Shown: positions 15,696 through 23,179 of the stretch, piece by piece | How positions within the stretch are numbered: position 1 is the first letter of the stretch | How the letters are laid out: each line of letters opens with the position of its first letter | DNA from: Clostridium arbusti SL206 | GTDB taxonomy: Bacteria > Bacillota > Clostridia > Clostridiales > Clostridiaceae | Direction: 5' to 3' | Length of the DNA stretch: 46,128 bases | Assembly: GCF_000246895.1 (NCBI RefSeq) | Contig: NZ_BAEV01000020.1 | Coordinates: 1-46,128 of the forward strand | The notes under the pieces: model-generated | The model's input: the letters and a program-made list of their open reading frames with translations, nothing else | What the model was told of the DNA's origin: nothing | The model's database searches: none | Program-made: the position numbers and the translations under genes

Positions 15696-16886
15696 ATGAG
15701 AAAATTATTGGCTGAAAAAGTATTTAAGCCGGGCTCATTTCCGGAATACACTTATATATCACGAGTATCCCCTGAAATTAATGTTAATTATGAAACTAGA
15801 TTAAAACAAGCATTAAAGATATCAGGTTTTTTGACATCAATAGTAGGACCTTCAAAAATGGGTAAGACAGTTCTTTGTGAAAAAGTTATAGATTTGAAAG
15901 ATTTGGTTGAGATACAAGGAGGAGATTTTTCATCTTCTAATGATTTTTGGAAAGTGCTAGCTCAAAAAGTTGGTATATCAGTTGAAGGTGAATATAGCGA
16001 AACTCATAGTAATTCAAATGGTAAATTAACTAAAAAATTAAGTGAGACACAAAGATATATTACCAGCAAAGATAGAGTTATTGATTATTTTAAGGAGAAT
16101 GAATTGGTTCTAGTTTTAGATGATTTTCATTATGCACCAGAAAATGCTCAGGTATATATTGCACAACAGTTAAAAGATGCCATAAGAAGAGAATTTAAAG
16201 CTATTATAGTATCACTACCACATAGAGCTGATGATGCTATAAGAAAAAATGCAGATCTGAGTGGCAGGCTAAGTTTAATTAACATTGAGCCTTGGAATGA
16301 AGAAGAATTAAAACAAATTGCAATAAAGGGATTTAAAAAATTAGAAGTAGAAATATCAGATGAAGTTGCCTTAAATATAGCAAAAGAAAGTCTTACATCC
16401 CCACAATTAATGCAGTATATATGTCTTAGTCTATCAACCATATTAGATTTAGATAATGAATGTACAAGGAGAATAGTTGATTTTTCAAAACTTGAAGAAA
16501 GTTATAAATTTACTACTTTAAATTTTGAATATAAAGATGTTATAAAGACATTAAAAGAAGGACCTAATACTAGAGGGAAAGGAAGACGCCTTTATAAGAT
16601 TAAGACAGGGGAATCTATAGATGTATATGGTTTAATCGTAAAGGCCATAGCTGAGAATCCACCTATAATGGGATTATCCTTAGATGAAATAAAAAAAAGA
16701 ATTGATGATTTAATAATAAGTTCTATAGATAAGCTTGATAAAAGAAAGATTAAAGATGCTTTAATTCAGCTTCAGAGTATTGTAAACGAAAAGGAGGCAA
16801 TTTATCAAGTATTTGAATGGAAAGACAATATACTATATATTTTAGATCCATTATTTTTATTTTATTTAAGATGGGGTAGTCATTAA
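15696..16886 (+). CDS. STAND-like P-loop ATPase (probable defence-type NTPase)
   Basis: 396 residues. The opening VFKPGSFPEYTYISR precedes a P-loop domain: Walker A VGPSKMGKTVL (~50-60), Walker B LVLVLDDFHY (~140-149), a sensor-like LINIEPWNEEEL region, then a helical extension ending in DPLFLFYLRWG. This layout is seen in STAND-like ATPases often near or fused to nucleases; I infer a role in phage defence or self/non-self sensing, not shown by the sequence alone. ATG with GGAGGGAATG upstream. It stops at 16886, while the frame one base behind continues directly into a nuclease domain (16880-17212), so the ORF may be the N-terminal part of a frameshifted fusion. Confidence 0.75.
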   Translation: MRKLLAEKVFKPGSFPEYTYISRVSPEINVNYETRLKQALKISGFLTSIVGPSKMGKTVLCEKVIDLKDLVEIQGGDFSSSNDFWKVLAQKVGISVEGEYSETHSNSNGKLTKKLSETQRYITSKDRVIDYFKENELVLVLDDFHYAPENAQVYIAQQLKDAIRREFKAIIVSLPHRADDAIRKNADLSGRLSLINIEPWNEEELKQIAIKGFKKLEVEISDEVALNIAKESLTSPQLMQYICLSLSTILDLDNECTRRIVDFSKLEESYKFTTLNFEYKDVIKTLKEGPNTRGKGRRLYKIKTGESIDVYGLIVKAIAENPPIMGLSLDEIKKRIDDLIISSIDKLDKRKIKDALIQLQSIVNEKEAIYQVFEWKDNILYILDPLFLFYLRWGSH

Positions 16887-17212
16887 ATATTATTAAACCA
16901 ATATTTCCTCTGGTAAGATTAGAGGTTTCAAATGATACTGGATATAATTCTGTAAGATATGATATTTATATAGATGAATATGATGTAGTTATAGAAGTAA
17001 AATGTAGCAGAAATAGTATGACGGAAAGAACTATTGAAGAGGAAATTGGTTCGGATATTTATCATTATCAAACAAAAAATGTATTTTTCTTTATATACGA
17101 TAAAGATAAGATAATAAAAAATATTGATGCATTTATAAAATCATATACTAAGAATGAGAATAATTTTGATAAGAATGTTGATGCAATTGTTATTCAGCCA
17201 GTGTTATTATAG
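16880..17212 (+). pseudogene. PD-(D/E)XK nuclease domain, out of frame with the upstream ATPase
   Basis: In the -1 frame relative to the ATPase, a coding frame starts after TAG (16877-16879): SLNIIKPIFPLVRLEVSND, then RYDIYIDEYDVVIEVKCSR, NSMTERTIEEEIGSDIYHY and a C-terminal beta-rich part ending AIVIQPVLL. The D-x(n)-E-V-K core and the MTERTIEEEI segment fit a DpnII/MboI-type PD-(D/E)XK domain used as a C-terminal effector. There is no start codon before the core; the first ATG (17018) lies after the E-V-K, so a product from it would lack the active site. A single-base indel between 16877 and 16886 would join it to the ATPase. Confidence 0.7.
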
Positions 17213-17240
17213 ATAATGTTGGTATTGAAATAATAAAATC

Positions 17241-17337
17241 ATACCCCATTGGTGCAATAAATGAAACTATTTCCATTTATTCGCACCCCTGGGGTGTAGA
17301 AAATGTGATTTATGGAAAAAATTACACCCCAGGGGTG
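17241..17337. repeat. Family B palindromes, three in a row (one decayed)
   Basis: Decayed ATACCCCATTGGTGC at 17241-17255, then intact cores at 17283-17297 and 17324-17336. Spacing 42 and 41 bp. The array lies between the broken nuclease and the 3' end of the LCP gene, 10 bp from its stop codon. Confidence 0.85.
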
Positions 17338-17346
17338 AGTTGCATA

Positions 17347-18372
17347 CTACTTCAAATCCCCTTCAAATATAAACTGATGAAGATCGGCTACATTCTTAGC
17401 TTTATCCCAGCCTAAGAAATACACACCATTAATGTATTTGCTATAGCTATAACCAGATTTATCTTCTGGAAGCCTAAATTGGTCAATAGTTCTGATCTTA
17501 TTAGTTATTACATAAGAAGTATCTGCAAGGATGTCTGTTTTTGATAGTGAAGTTTCCACATCAGGGAAAATAGTATCAAGGGCTGTAGAGGCATCGGTAA
17601 TGCTCATGGAAGATAGTTTACTGAAAACTTGAGTTAAAACAGCTCTCTGCCTTTCCGTTCTCTGAAAATCCTGTCTTCCTACGTATCTTATTCTAGAATA
17701 ACCTAAAGCTTGTACACCGTTTAAATGCTGCATGCCGCCTTCAGTTAATAGCTTAGGAGTTACTCCTTCAAGTTTTGCCACTTCTCTTATGTAGCCATTA
17801 GCAACGTCTACCTCAGAGGAAGATATATTCATATCTATACCACCAACGGCATCTACAATTTTATCAAAATGGGTAAAGTCTACTTTTACGTAGTCTTTAA
17901 TGTTCATGTCAAAATTACTGTTTATGGCTTTGATGGCATATTGACCGCCGCCGTTTTTACCTCCACCTTGTTTATAGATAACATTGATTCTGTCCTGAGT
18001 GGTACCTTTAGTAGCGCCTTCTCCCTGAATATTATCTATGAGCATATCTCTCATTAGTGAAGTGATTTTTATTTTATTGTGAGCTTTATCAACACTTAGA
18101 ATCATTATGGAATCTACAAGACCTGGATCAGTTTCAGGATCACGACTGTCTGCACCCATAAGTAGTATGTTAGTATAATTTTTATCAACATCTTTACTAG
18201 TATCAGTATTAAACTGCTTTGTATTTATACCAAGATCAGAAGGCTTGTCTGATATCTTTGTAATTTTGATTTTTGATAGTTTACTGTTTATGTATAAATA
18301 ACTGCCTCCACCTATGATAGCAATAACTACAAGTACTATTATAATGGGAATAAATATTTTCTTCTTTTTCAT
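17347..18372 (-). CDS. LytR-CpsA-Psr (LCP) family glycopolymer ligase
   Basis: 341 residues from the ATG at 18372, chosen because GGAGG lies 7 bases upstream; an in-frame ATG 12 codons earlier lacks one. One N-terminal membrane anchor (KKIFIPIIIVLVVIAIIGG), then the LCP domain: NILLMGADSR, SLMRDMLIDN, Gln/Arg-rich GTTQDRINVIY, and YSRIRYVGRQDFQRTERQR with the conserved Arg residues that bind polyprenyl pyrophosphate. LCP enzymes move lipid-linked teichoic acid or capsule chains onto peptidoglycan outside the membrane. This fits the exopolysaccharide genes at 38-46 kb and ugd at 20 kb. Confidence 0.94.
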   Translation of the reverse strand: MKKKKIFIPIIIVLVVIAIIGGGSYLYINSKLSKIKITKISDKPSDLGINTKQFNTDTSKDVDKNYTNILLMGADSRDPETDPGLVDSIMILSVDKAHNKIKITSLMRDMLIDNIQGEGATKGTTQDRINVIYKQGGGKNGGGQYAIKAINSNFDMNIKDYVKVDFTHFDKIVDAVGGIDMNISSSEVDVANGYIREVAKLEGVTPKLLTEGGMQHLNGVQALGYSRIRYVGRQDFQRTERQRAVLTQVFSKLSSMSITDASTALDTIFPDVETSLSKTDILADTSYVITNKIRTIDQFRLPEDKSGYSYSKYINGVYFLGWDKAKNVADLHQFIFEGDLK

Positions 18373-18517
18373 TATGTTCCTCCAAAGTTTATTTTGTATA
18401 AGATTCACTAAGGTATATTATATATTTTTATTGAAGAATATGCCAGTGGGGGAAGGAAATTTAAGGAATAGTTAATATGGGGATAGCAGCATATTTACCT
18501 AAAGTAACTGAATAAAA

Positions 18518-18549
18518 TAAAAAAAGCACTCCTTAAAGGGTGCTTTTTT
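18518..18549 (-). terminator. Terminator for the 50-aa ORF
   Basis: AAAAAGCACTCC pairs with GGGTGCTTTTTT around TTAAA; T-runs on both sides. On the minus strand it follows the small ORF ending at 18588. Confidence 0.8.
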
Positions 18550-18587
18550 ATTATAAACCATTGCTATATTCCCAAACTAGCTTACAC

Positions 18588-18740
18588 CTATAAAACATCT
18601 GTCTTGGCAATAATTAAGTCAGCTTCACTATCTTCAATAGCGCCTATAGCTGATAATTCTTTAACTAACAGTCTCATCAATACCCTGTTTCTTTTATTTA
18701 TAGTAATAGTTGTTTTTATAGTTGTATCTGTATTCTCCAT
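18588..18740 (-). CDS. Small hypothetical protein, 50 aa
   Basis: ATG with GGAGG 8 bases upstream, 50 codons, own terminator at 18518-18549. The protein begins MENTDTTIKTTITINKRNRV and continues with an amphipathic helix (LMRLLVKELSAIGAIEDSEA). No membrane segment. I do not recognise it. The good ribosome binding site and terminator argue for a real gene. Its neighbours give no hint of function. Confidence 0.65.
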   Translation of the reverse strand: MENTDTTIKTTITINKRNRVLMRLLVKELSAIGAIEDSEADLIIAKTDVL

Positions 18741-18871
18741 AATATAATCCTCCATATCTTCTTATAATAATTATTTACAATTAGAGGAGTTTTATACCAT
18801 GTATACGTTTATAAATACAAGATTTTATAAAAATTCAAATCCTTTTCATAGCTTTCATTATGTAAAACCAT

Positions 18872-18949
18872 TCACGTCAAATAACAGTATAATATAAACA
18901 TAAGCATTACAAATGTAAATAAAGATATAATTATTAATACTTTTTTCAT
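18872..18949 (-). CDS. Small membrane peptide, 25 aa
   Basis: MKKVLIIISLFTFVMLMFIL plus YCYLT: a single membrane helix with two N-terminal lysines. GAGG lies 7 bases upstream of the ATG. Might be a small membrane protein or a toxin-like peptide; no antitoxin RNA was identified. Size makes this tentative. Confidence 0.4.
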   Translation of the reverse strand: MKKVLIIISLFTFVMLMFILYCYLT

Positions 18950-19122
18950 TTTATCGCCTCAATATGCTATGAGTATTCACAAATTATTAATACATTATTC
19001 ACATAATATCATATTGAATTTCACCATACAAGTATTTTATAAAAAATTAAGACCAAATCTAGAAATACTTTTTAATTGGATTATATCAACTTTTGAGTAA
19101 TATAGTATTTAAATTCACAACT

Positions 19123-19262
19123 AGAATATCAATGAAGCTTACTTAGTCGGAATTTGTACTCCAACTAAGTTTAGATGAATTATCCAGGAACGTGTTGCTG
19201 TTATCCCCGCCTTATAGAAAAGCAGAGTGCAGTGGAGTGTTACAGCGGCTAGTTATCGGATA
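19123..19262 (+). repeat. Family D element, full copy without inner hairpin module
   Basis: 5' hairpin TTAGTCGGA/TCCAACTAA (about 19142-19171), then TTAGATGAATTATCCAGGAA, then an imperfect stem GCTGTTATCCCCGCC/AGTGGAGTGTTACAGC closed by AGAAAAGCAGAGTGC, ending GGCTAGTTATCGGAT. The closing loop equals the family C element with its GCAGAG...CAGAGTGC hairpin module removed. It is the main content of the gene-free stretch 18950-19333. Confidence 0.65.
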
Positions 19263-19264
19263 AA

Positions 19265-19292
19265 AAGGATTTAGAAATTAATCTAAATCCTT
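19265..19292 (-). terminator. Terminator of the 117-aa hypothetical gene
   Basis: AAGGATTTAGA (19265-19275) and TCTAAATCCTT (19282-19292) form an 11-bp perfect stem; the T-run lies on the minus strand. Confidence 0.75.
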
Positions 19293-19333
19293 AAAAGTAT
19301 TTATTCAGTTATCACTTATATTTATAAAGAAAT

Positions 19334-19687
19334 CTACAGATAATTAAGTATTTTTGTTAAATTTTTTTCTGTACATGAAAAATTACCTGTTATATTAGGA
19401 TTGTTTACAAATGTAGGTCCTATTAGTATTTTCACTACTTCATTATAATTACCATCTATTTCAGATATGATAGTATTAGTAAAATTTGAAGAATTATTAA
19501 TTCTCTGTGCACTTATTGTTATTAAGTGATTTTTATAACTAATAGGAACTTGGATATAATCTACAATAGGGATTTTACCATCTTCTGATATCCTTTTTTC
19601 TAGTGTATTTAATATTGTTGCTTTACCTATACACTGGGAAACATTTTGAATAACTTTTCTAATATCATTTTGATTTCTTATAAGCAT
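19334..19687 (-). CDS. Hypothetical protein, 117 aa
   Basis: I do not recognise this protein. It starts at ATG 19687 (MLIRNQNDIRKVIQNVSQ) because GAAGGGAG lies 7 bases upstream; an in-frame TTG five codons earlier overlaps that site. It appears soluble and mixed alpha/beta (KNHLITISAQR, NEVVKILIGPTFV), with no signal peptide or membrane segment. It has its own terminator. The genes around it are unrelated. Confidence 0.65.
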   Translation of the reverse strand: MLIRNQNDIRKVIQNVSQCIGKATILNTLEKRISEDGKIPIVDYIQVPISYKNHLITISAQRINNSSNFTNTIISEIDGNYNEVVKILIGPTFVNNPNITGNFSCTEKNLTKILNYL

Positions 19688-19894
19688 AAATTCTCCCTTC
19701 AATATTTAATCATTATGATAAATTATATGATTTATAGTATGATAATTATTATCTAATATATATTAAATGAAGCTATTTTCACATTTATTTTATATCCATT
19801 AACTTTTATATATAAATTATACAATACTATTTGTGATAAGTTCCCTGTCATTTACAAACTGTAAAGATATAATTATAATGTAACTATTGTGATA

Positions 19895-19963
19895 AGGCAC
19901 ATTCAAATAAATAACTAGTCAGTATGCCAGTATATTTGACTTACTATTTATTTTCATATGCCT
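19895..19963 (+). repeat. Family A repeat, copy 4, short 69-bp form
   Basis: Left end AGGCACATTCAAATAAATAA, then GTCAGTATGCCAGTATATTT joined directly to GACTTACTATTTATTTTCAT and ATGCCT. The ~90-bp interior is deleted. The copy at 41635-41702 has the same junction. Confidence 0.8.
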
Positions 19964-20049
19964 AAATAAACTTAAAAATTAAAATTCTAGTAATAAAGTT
20001 AACAATATTAACTATAAATTATAAAATGTATTACCATAATTGTTCTATA

Positions 20050-20290
20050 ATTGAAGCAAGTTCTTAATTCAGGTGGGGATTCTTTTACCCTATCTGAATT
20101 TTAGAACTGCGAATGCATGGCTTACTTGGCGTTGGCCTCCCACTTGAAGAAAAGTAGAGAGCCCAAATTTTAATTTGGTGCGAATCACTTTCGCAGAGTG
20201 CAAGCAGAGAACCAAAATCTTCTTTTTGATTTTGTGTGAATCGCTTTCACAGAGTGCGTTGGAGACTTACACCAAGTTAGTCCGGTTAAA
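20050..20290 (+). repeat. Family C structured element with two inner hairpin modules, in the ugd leader
   Basis: 241 bp. A 5' hairpin (GTTCTTAATTCAGGTGGGG pairing with CCCTATCTGAATTTTAGAAC) is followed by an outer stem ACTTGGCGTTGG.../...TTACACCAAGT enclosing two tandem modules (20154-20201 and 20204-20257). Each module runs from G(T/C)AGAG to CAGAGTGC and holds two small stems. The stems differ by paired changes: TGCGAA/TTCGCA in module 1, TGTGAA/TTCACA in module 2. It lies 46 bp upstream of ugd in the same orientation, so it is probably transcribed in its leader. It is the main content of the 19964-20336 gap. Confidence 0.7.
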
Positions 20291-20336
20291 AGTAATATAA
20301 GATAAAGGGATATAAACTTAAGAGGGGAAATGTAAA

Positions 20337-21644
20337 ATGAAAATAGTTGTAGCAGGGACTGGATATGTAGGACTAGTAAGTGGAGCTTGCCTATCAGAGG
20401 TAGGCCATAATGTAACTTGTGTAGATATTGATGAAAAGAAAGTTCAACTTATGAAGGATGGAGTTTCTCCAATATATGAACCGGGTTTAGATGATATATT
20501 AAAGAGAAATTACAGCGAGGGTAGACTTGATTTTACTACGGATTATAAAACTGCATATAGTGATGCAGATGTAATATTTATAGGGGTAGGTACTCCTGAA
20601 AAGGCAGACGGATCGGCTAATCTAGACTATGTATATATAGTGGCAAGACAAATTGCACAAAATGTAACTAAGGATTGCTTAGTAGTAGTTAAATCCACAG
20701 TGCCTATAGGTACTAATGATGAAGTGGAAGAATTCTTAAAAGATAATTTAGTTAATGATGTAAATATAGAAGTAGCATCCAACCCAGAATTCTTAGCTCA
20801 GGGTACAGCAGTTAAAGATACACTTCATGCAAAGCGTATTGTGGTAGGAGTAGAATCTGAAAACGCAAAGAATGTTATGAAAGAGATTTATAATAGATTC
20901 AATCAACCTATTGTAGTTACGGATAGAAGAAGTGCAGAGATGATAAAATATGCATCAAATGACTTTTTAGCATTAAAGATTTCCTTTGTAAATGAAATTG
21001 CAAATCTTTGTGAACTGGTAGGTGCAAATATAGAACACGTAACAGAAGGCATGTCTTATGATCCACGTATAGGAGATAAATTCCTAAAAGCAGGAATTGG
21101 ATACGGTGGTTCTTGTTTCCCTAAGGATACAAAAGCACTTCACTGGTTAGCTGATGGCTGTGGATACGAGGTAAAAACAGTTAAAGCAACTATAGACGTT
21201 AATGAGAATCAAAAATTCAGGCTAATAAGAAAAGCAAAGCAAAGATGCAAAATATTAAGGGGACTAAAGGTGGCAGTACTTGGACTGACTTTTAAGCCTG
21301 GTACAGATGACTTAAGAGAAGCACCATCTATTCCAAATGTAAAAATGCTTTTACAAGAGGGAGCAGAAGTAGTTGCCTATGATCCAGTAGGAGAAGATAA
21401 CTTTAAAAAGCTATTTTCAGAGCAGGAGATAACTTATGTACAAGACCCAAAAGAAGCTCTAAAGAATGCGGATTTAGCTTTTCTTTTCACTGAGTGGAAA
21501 GAAATCACTGGATTAAAATTAGATACTTATAGAGAATTAATGAAAAAACCTGTAATATTTGACGGCCGTAATTGTTATAGATTGGAAGAAGCCAAGGAAG
21601 CAGAGGTTGAGTATTATTCAATTGGAAGACCGGTGGTGAAGTAG
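20337..21644 (+). CDS. ugd: UDP-glucose 6-dehydrogenase
   Basis: 435 residues. It oxidises UDP-glucose to UDP-glucuronate with two NAD+, in the cytoplasm, supplying acidic sugar for exopolysaccharide or teichuronic acid. Visible: NAD-binding GTGYVGLVSG at the N-terminus, VKSTVPIGT, NPEFLAQGTA, catalytic Cys near residue 259 in GYGGSCFPKDT, and the C-terminal domain GLTFKPGTDDLREAPS. Full family length. ATG with AGAGGGG 9 bases upstream. It is monocistronic between the family C leader and a strong terminator; its product would feed the glycosyltransferase cluster at 38-46 kb (inference). Confidence 0.96.
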   Translation: MKIVVAGTGYVGLVSGACLSEVGHNVTCVDIDEKKVQLMKDGVSPIYEPGLDDILKRNYSEGRLDFTTDYKTAYSDADVIFIGVGTPEKADGSANLDYVYIVARQIAQNVTKDCLVVVKSTVPIGTNDEVEEFLKDNLVNDVNIEVASNPEFLAQGTAVKDTLHAKRIVVGVESENAKNVMKEIYNRFNQPIVVTDRRSAEMIKYASNDFLALKISFVNEIANLCELVGANIEHVTEGMSYDPRIGDKFLKAGIGYGGSCFPKDTKALHWLADGCGYEVKTVKATIDVNENQKFRLIRKAKQRCKILRGLKVAVLGLTFKPGTDDLREAPSIPNVKMLLQEGAEVVAYDPVGEDNFKKLFSEQEITYVQDPKEALKNADLAFLFTEWKEITGLKLDTYRELMKKPVIFDGRNCYRLEEAKEAEVEYYSIGRPVVK

Positions 21645-21671
21645 TCAGTATGAATTTTGGAATTCTTTAGA

Positions 21672-21720
21672 AACAAGGGACTGTTGTACTAAGTTCTTAG
21701 TGCAACAGTCCCTTGTTTTT
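21672..21720. terminator. Strong terminator between convergent ugd and gntP-type genes
   Basis: A ~22-bp stem, AACAAGGGACTGTTG.../...CAACAGTCCCTTGTT with one G-U pair and a 2-base loop at 21694-21695, followed by T5. Usable in both directions. Confidence 0.9.
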
Positions 21721-21748
21721 CAAATCTCCATAAAATATAATCAATATC

Positions 21749-23149
21749 CTATCCAAAGAAAAAATTAAGAATAAGCAAGGCAATAAGTCCTGTAAAGCAG
21801 GCTAGGGTTGAGGTAACAGACCAGACTTTCATCTGTTCCTTAATGTCTTTTATTCCAATGGATTCATTGATAACCCAAAAATAGGAGTCATTAAAATAAG
21901 AAAATAGCATTGAACCAATACAGGCAGCTAGTGCCGCAAAGGTAGGGTCAATATGAAGGCCTGGAACCATTGGTGCTGTTACAGAAGCGGCAGTCATTAT
22001 GGCAACAGTTCCTGAACCTTGTACAAGTCTTAGTAAACAGGAAATAATGAAGGGGAGAAGTATTGGTGGAATGCTGGTTTTTGAGATCCCCAATGCAATA
22101 AAATTACCAAGTCCGCTGTTTTGAATAATCATTCCAAGGGCGCCACCACCTCCGACTAAAAGAATTAATTTTCCACTGGCTTTAAGTCCTTCTTCCATGG
22201 CATCTAAGGTTTCACCTTTTGAAAAACTTTTGGTAAGACCTAAAATGGCAATTAACAGGCCCAGTGCCAGTGCAATTATAGGAGATCCTACAAAGGAAAA
22301 AATTGAGGCTATAATATTCCCTTTAAAGTTTAAGGATTTTAAAACAGTGCTTAACAGTATCAATAATATGGGTATTAAAACTGGCGCAAAGGACAAGAAA
22401 GGTGAGGGTAATACTTTATTTTCACCTTGACCGTCAGCAGTGTCAGCAGTATCATCAGTAGTTTCATCTTCCTGAAAAGTGATTTTTTCTTCAGGTCTTA
22501 TCCAGCCATCCTCAGTTTCATTAGGTAATTGATATATCTTATTTCCTAAATATTTTGCATAGGTAATTATAACGCATAAAATTGGAATTGCAATGATAGT
22601 ACCAAATAACATGAATCTGCCTATGTTGGCATTGAGAATTCCAGCGGCGCCTATAGGACCAGAAGCAGGGGGAACTAGGGCATGGCTCATTAGAAGTCCG
22701 CCAGCTAAGGCTATTCCTAGGGAAACTACAGATTTACCTGTCTTTTTAGAAAGGCCCTTAACTAGAGGTGACAAAATAATAAAACCAGAGGTACAGAATA
22801 TTGACAGGGAAGTTACAAAACCGGAGGCTGCCAAGGCCTCTTCTTCCTTTTTGCTGCCAAACAGCTTTATAAAGCTATTTGCCATTACTTTTGTAGCACC
22901 GGATACTTCCAAAAGCTTTCCAAGCATAACTCCAAAACCAATAATAATACCAATGCTGCTTAGAGCATTTCCAAAGCCCTTTGAAATTGACTCTACCACC
23001 TTTTGTTGATCCATTCCTCCTAGGATTCCCATGGTGACAGCAGCAATAATTACGCCTAAAAATACATGCACTTTAGTTTTAGTAATTAGAAATATAAGTA
23101 AAGACATACCAATAATTAATCCAAGTATCATTTGGATTCCTGAACTCAT
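21749..23149 (-). CDS. GntP family permease (acid-sugar:H+ symporter)
   Basis: 466 residues with about 12 membrane helices and a charged cytoplasmic loop (~225-245, DETTDDTADTADGQGEN). Signature stretches of the gluconate permease family are present: MLGKLLEVSGATKVM, GPIGAAGILNANIG, LLVGGGGALGMIIQNSGLG, VQGSGTVAIMTAASVTAPM and the C-terminal FSYFNDSYFWVINES. It should import an aldonate with protons. It is last in the operon after the DUF1537 kinase (30-base gap), so the substrate is probably threonate, erythronate or similar. ATG with AAAGGAG upstream. Confidence 0.92.
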   Translation of the reverse strand: MSSGIQMILGLIIGMSLLIFLITKTKVHVFLGVIIAAVTMGILGGMDQQKVVESISKGFGNALSSIGIIIGFGVMLGKLLEVSGATKVMANSFIKLFGSKKEEEALAASGFVTSLSIFCTSGFIILSPLVKGLSKKTGKSVVSLGIALAGGLLMSHALVPPASGPIGAAGILNANIGRFMLFGTIIAIPILCVIITYAKYLGNKIYQLPNETEDGWIRPEEKITFQEDETTDDTADTADGQGENKVLPSPFLSFAPVLIPILLILLSTVLKSLNFKGNIIASIFSFVGSPIIALALGLLIAILGLTKSFSKGETLDAMEEGLKASGKLILLVGGGGALGMIIQNSGLGNFIALGISKTSIPPILLPFIISCLLRLVQGSGTVAIMTAASVTAPMVPGLHIDPTFAALAACIGSMLFSYFNDSYFWVINESIGIKDIKEQMKVWSVTSTLACFTGLIALLILNFFFG

Positions 23150-23179
23150 TTTAACTACTCCTTTTCAATATTGATATAT

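Noticed and set aside
20050-20290. Known riboswitch (glycine, c-di-GMP, cobalamin, T-box) in the ugd leader
   Set aside because: None of the conserved core sequences of these classes is present; only the general tandem-module look is similar.
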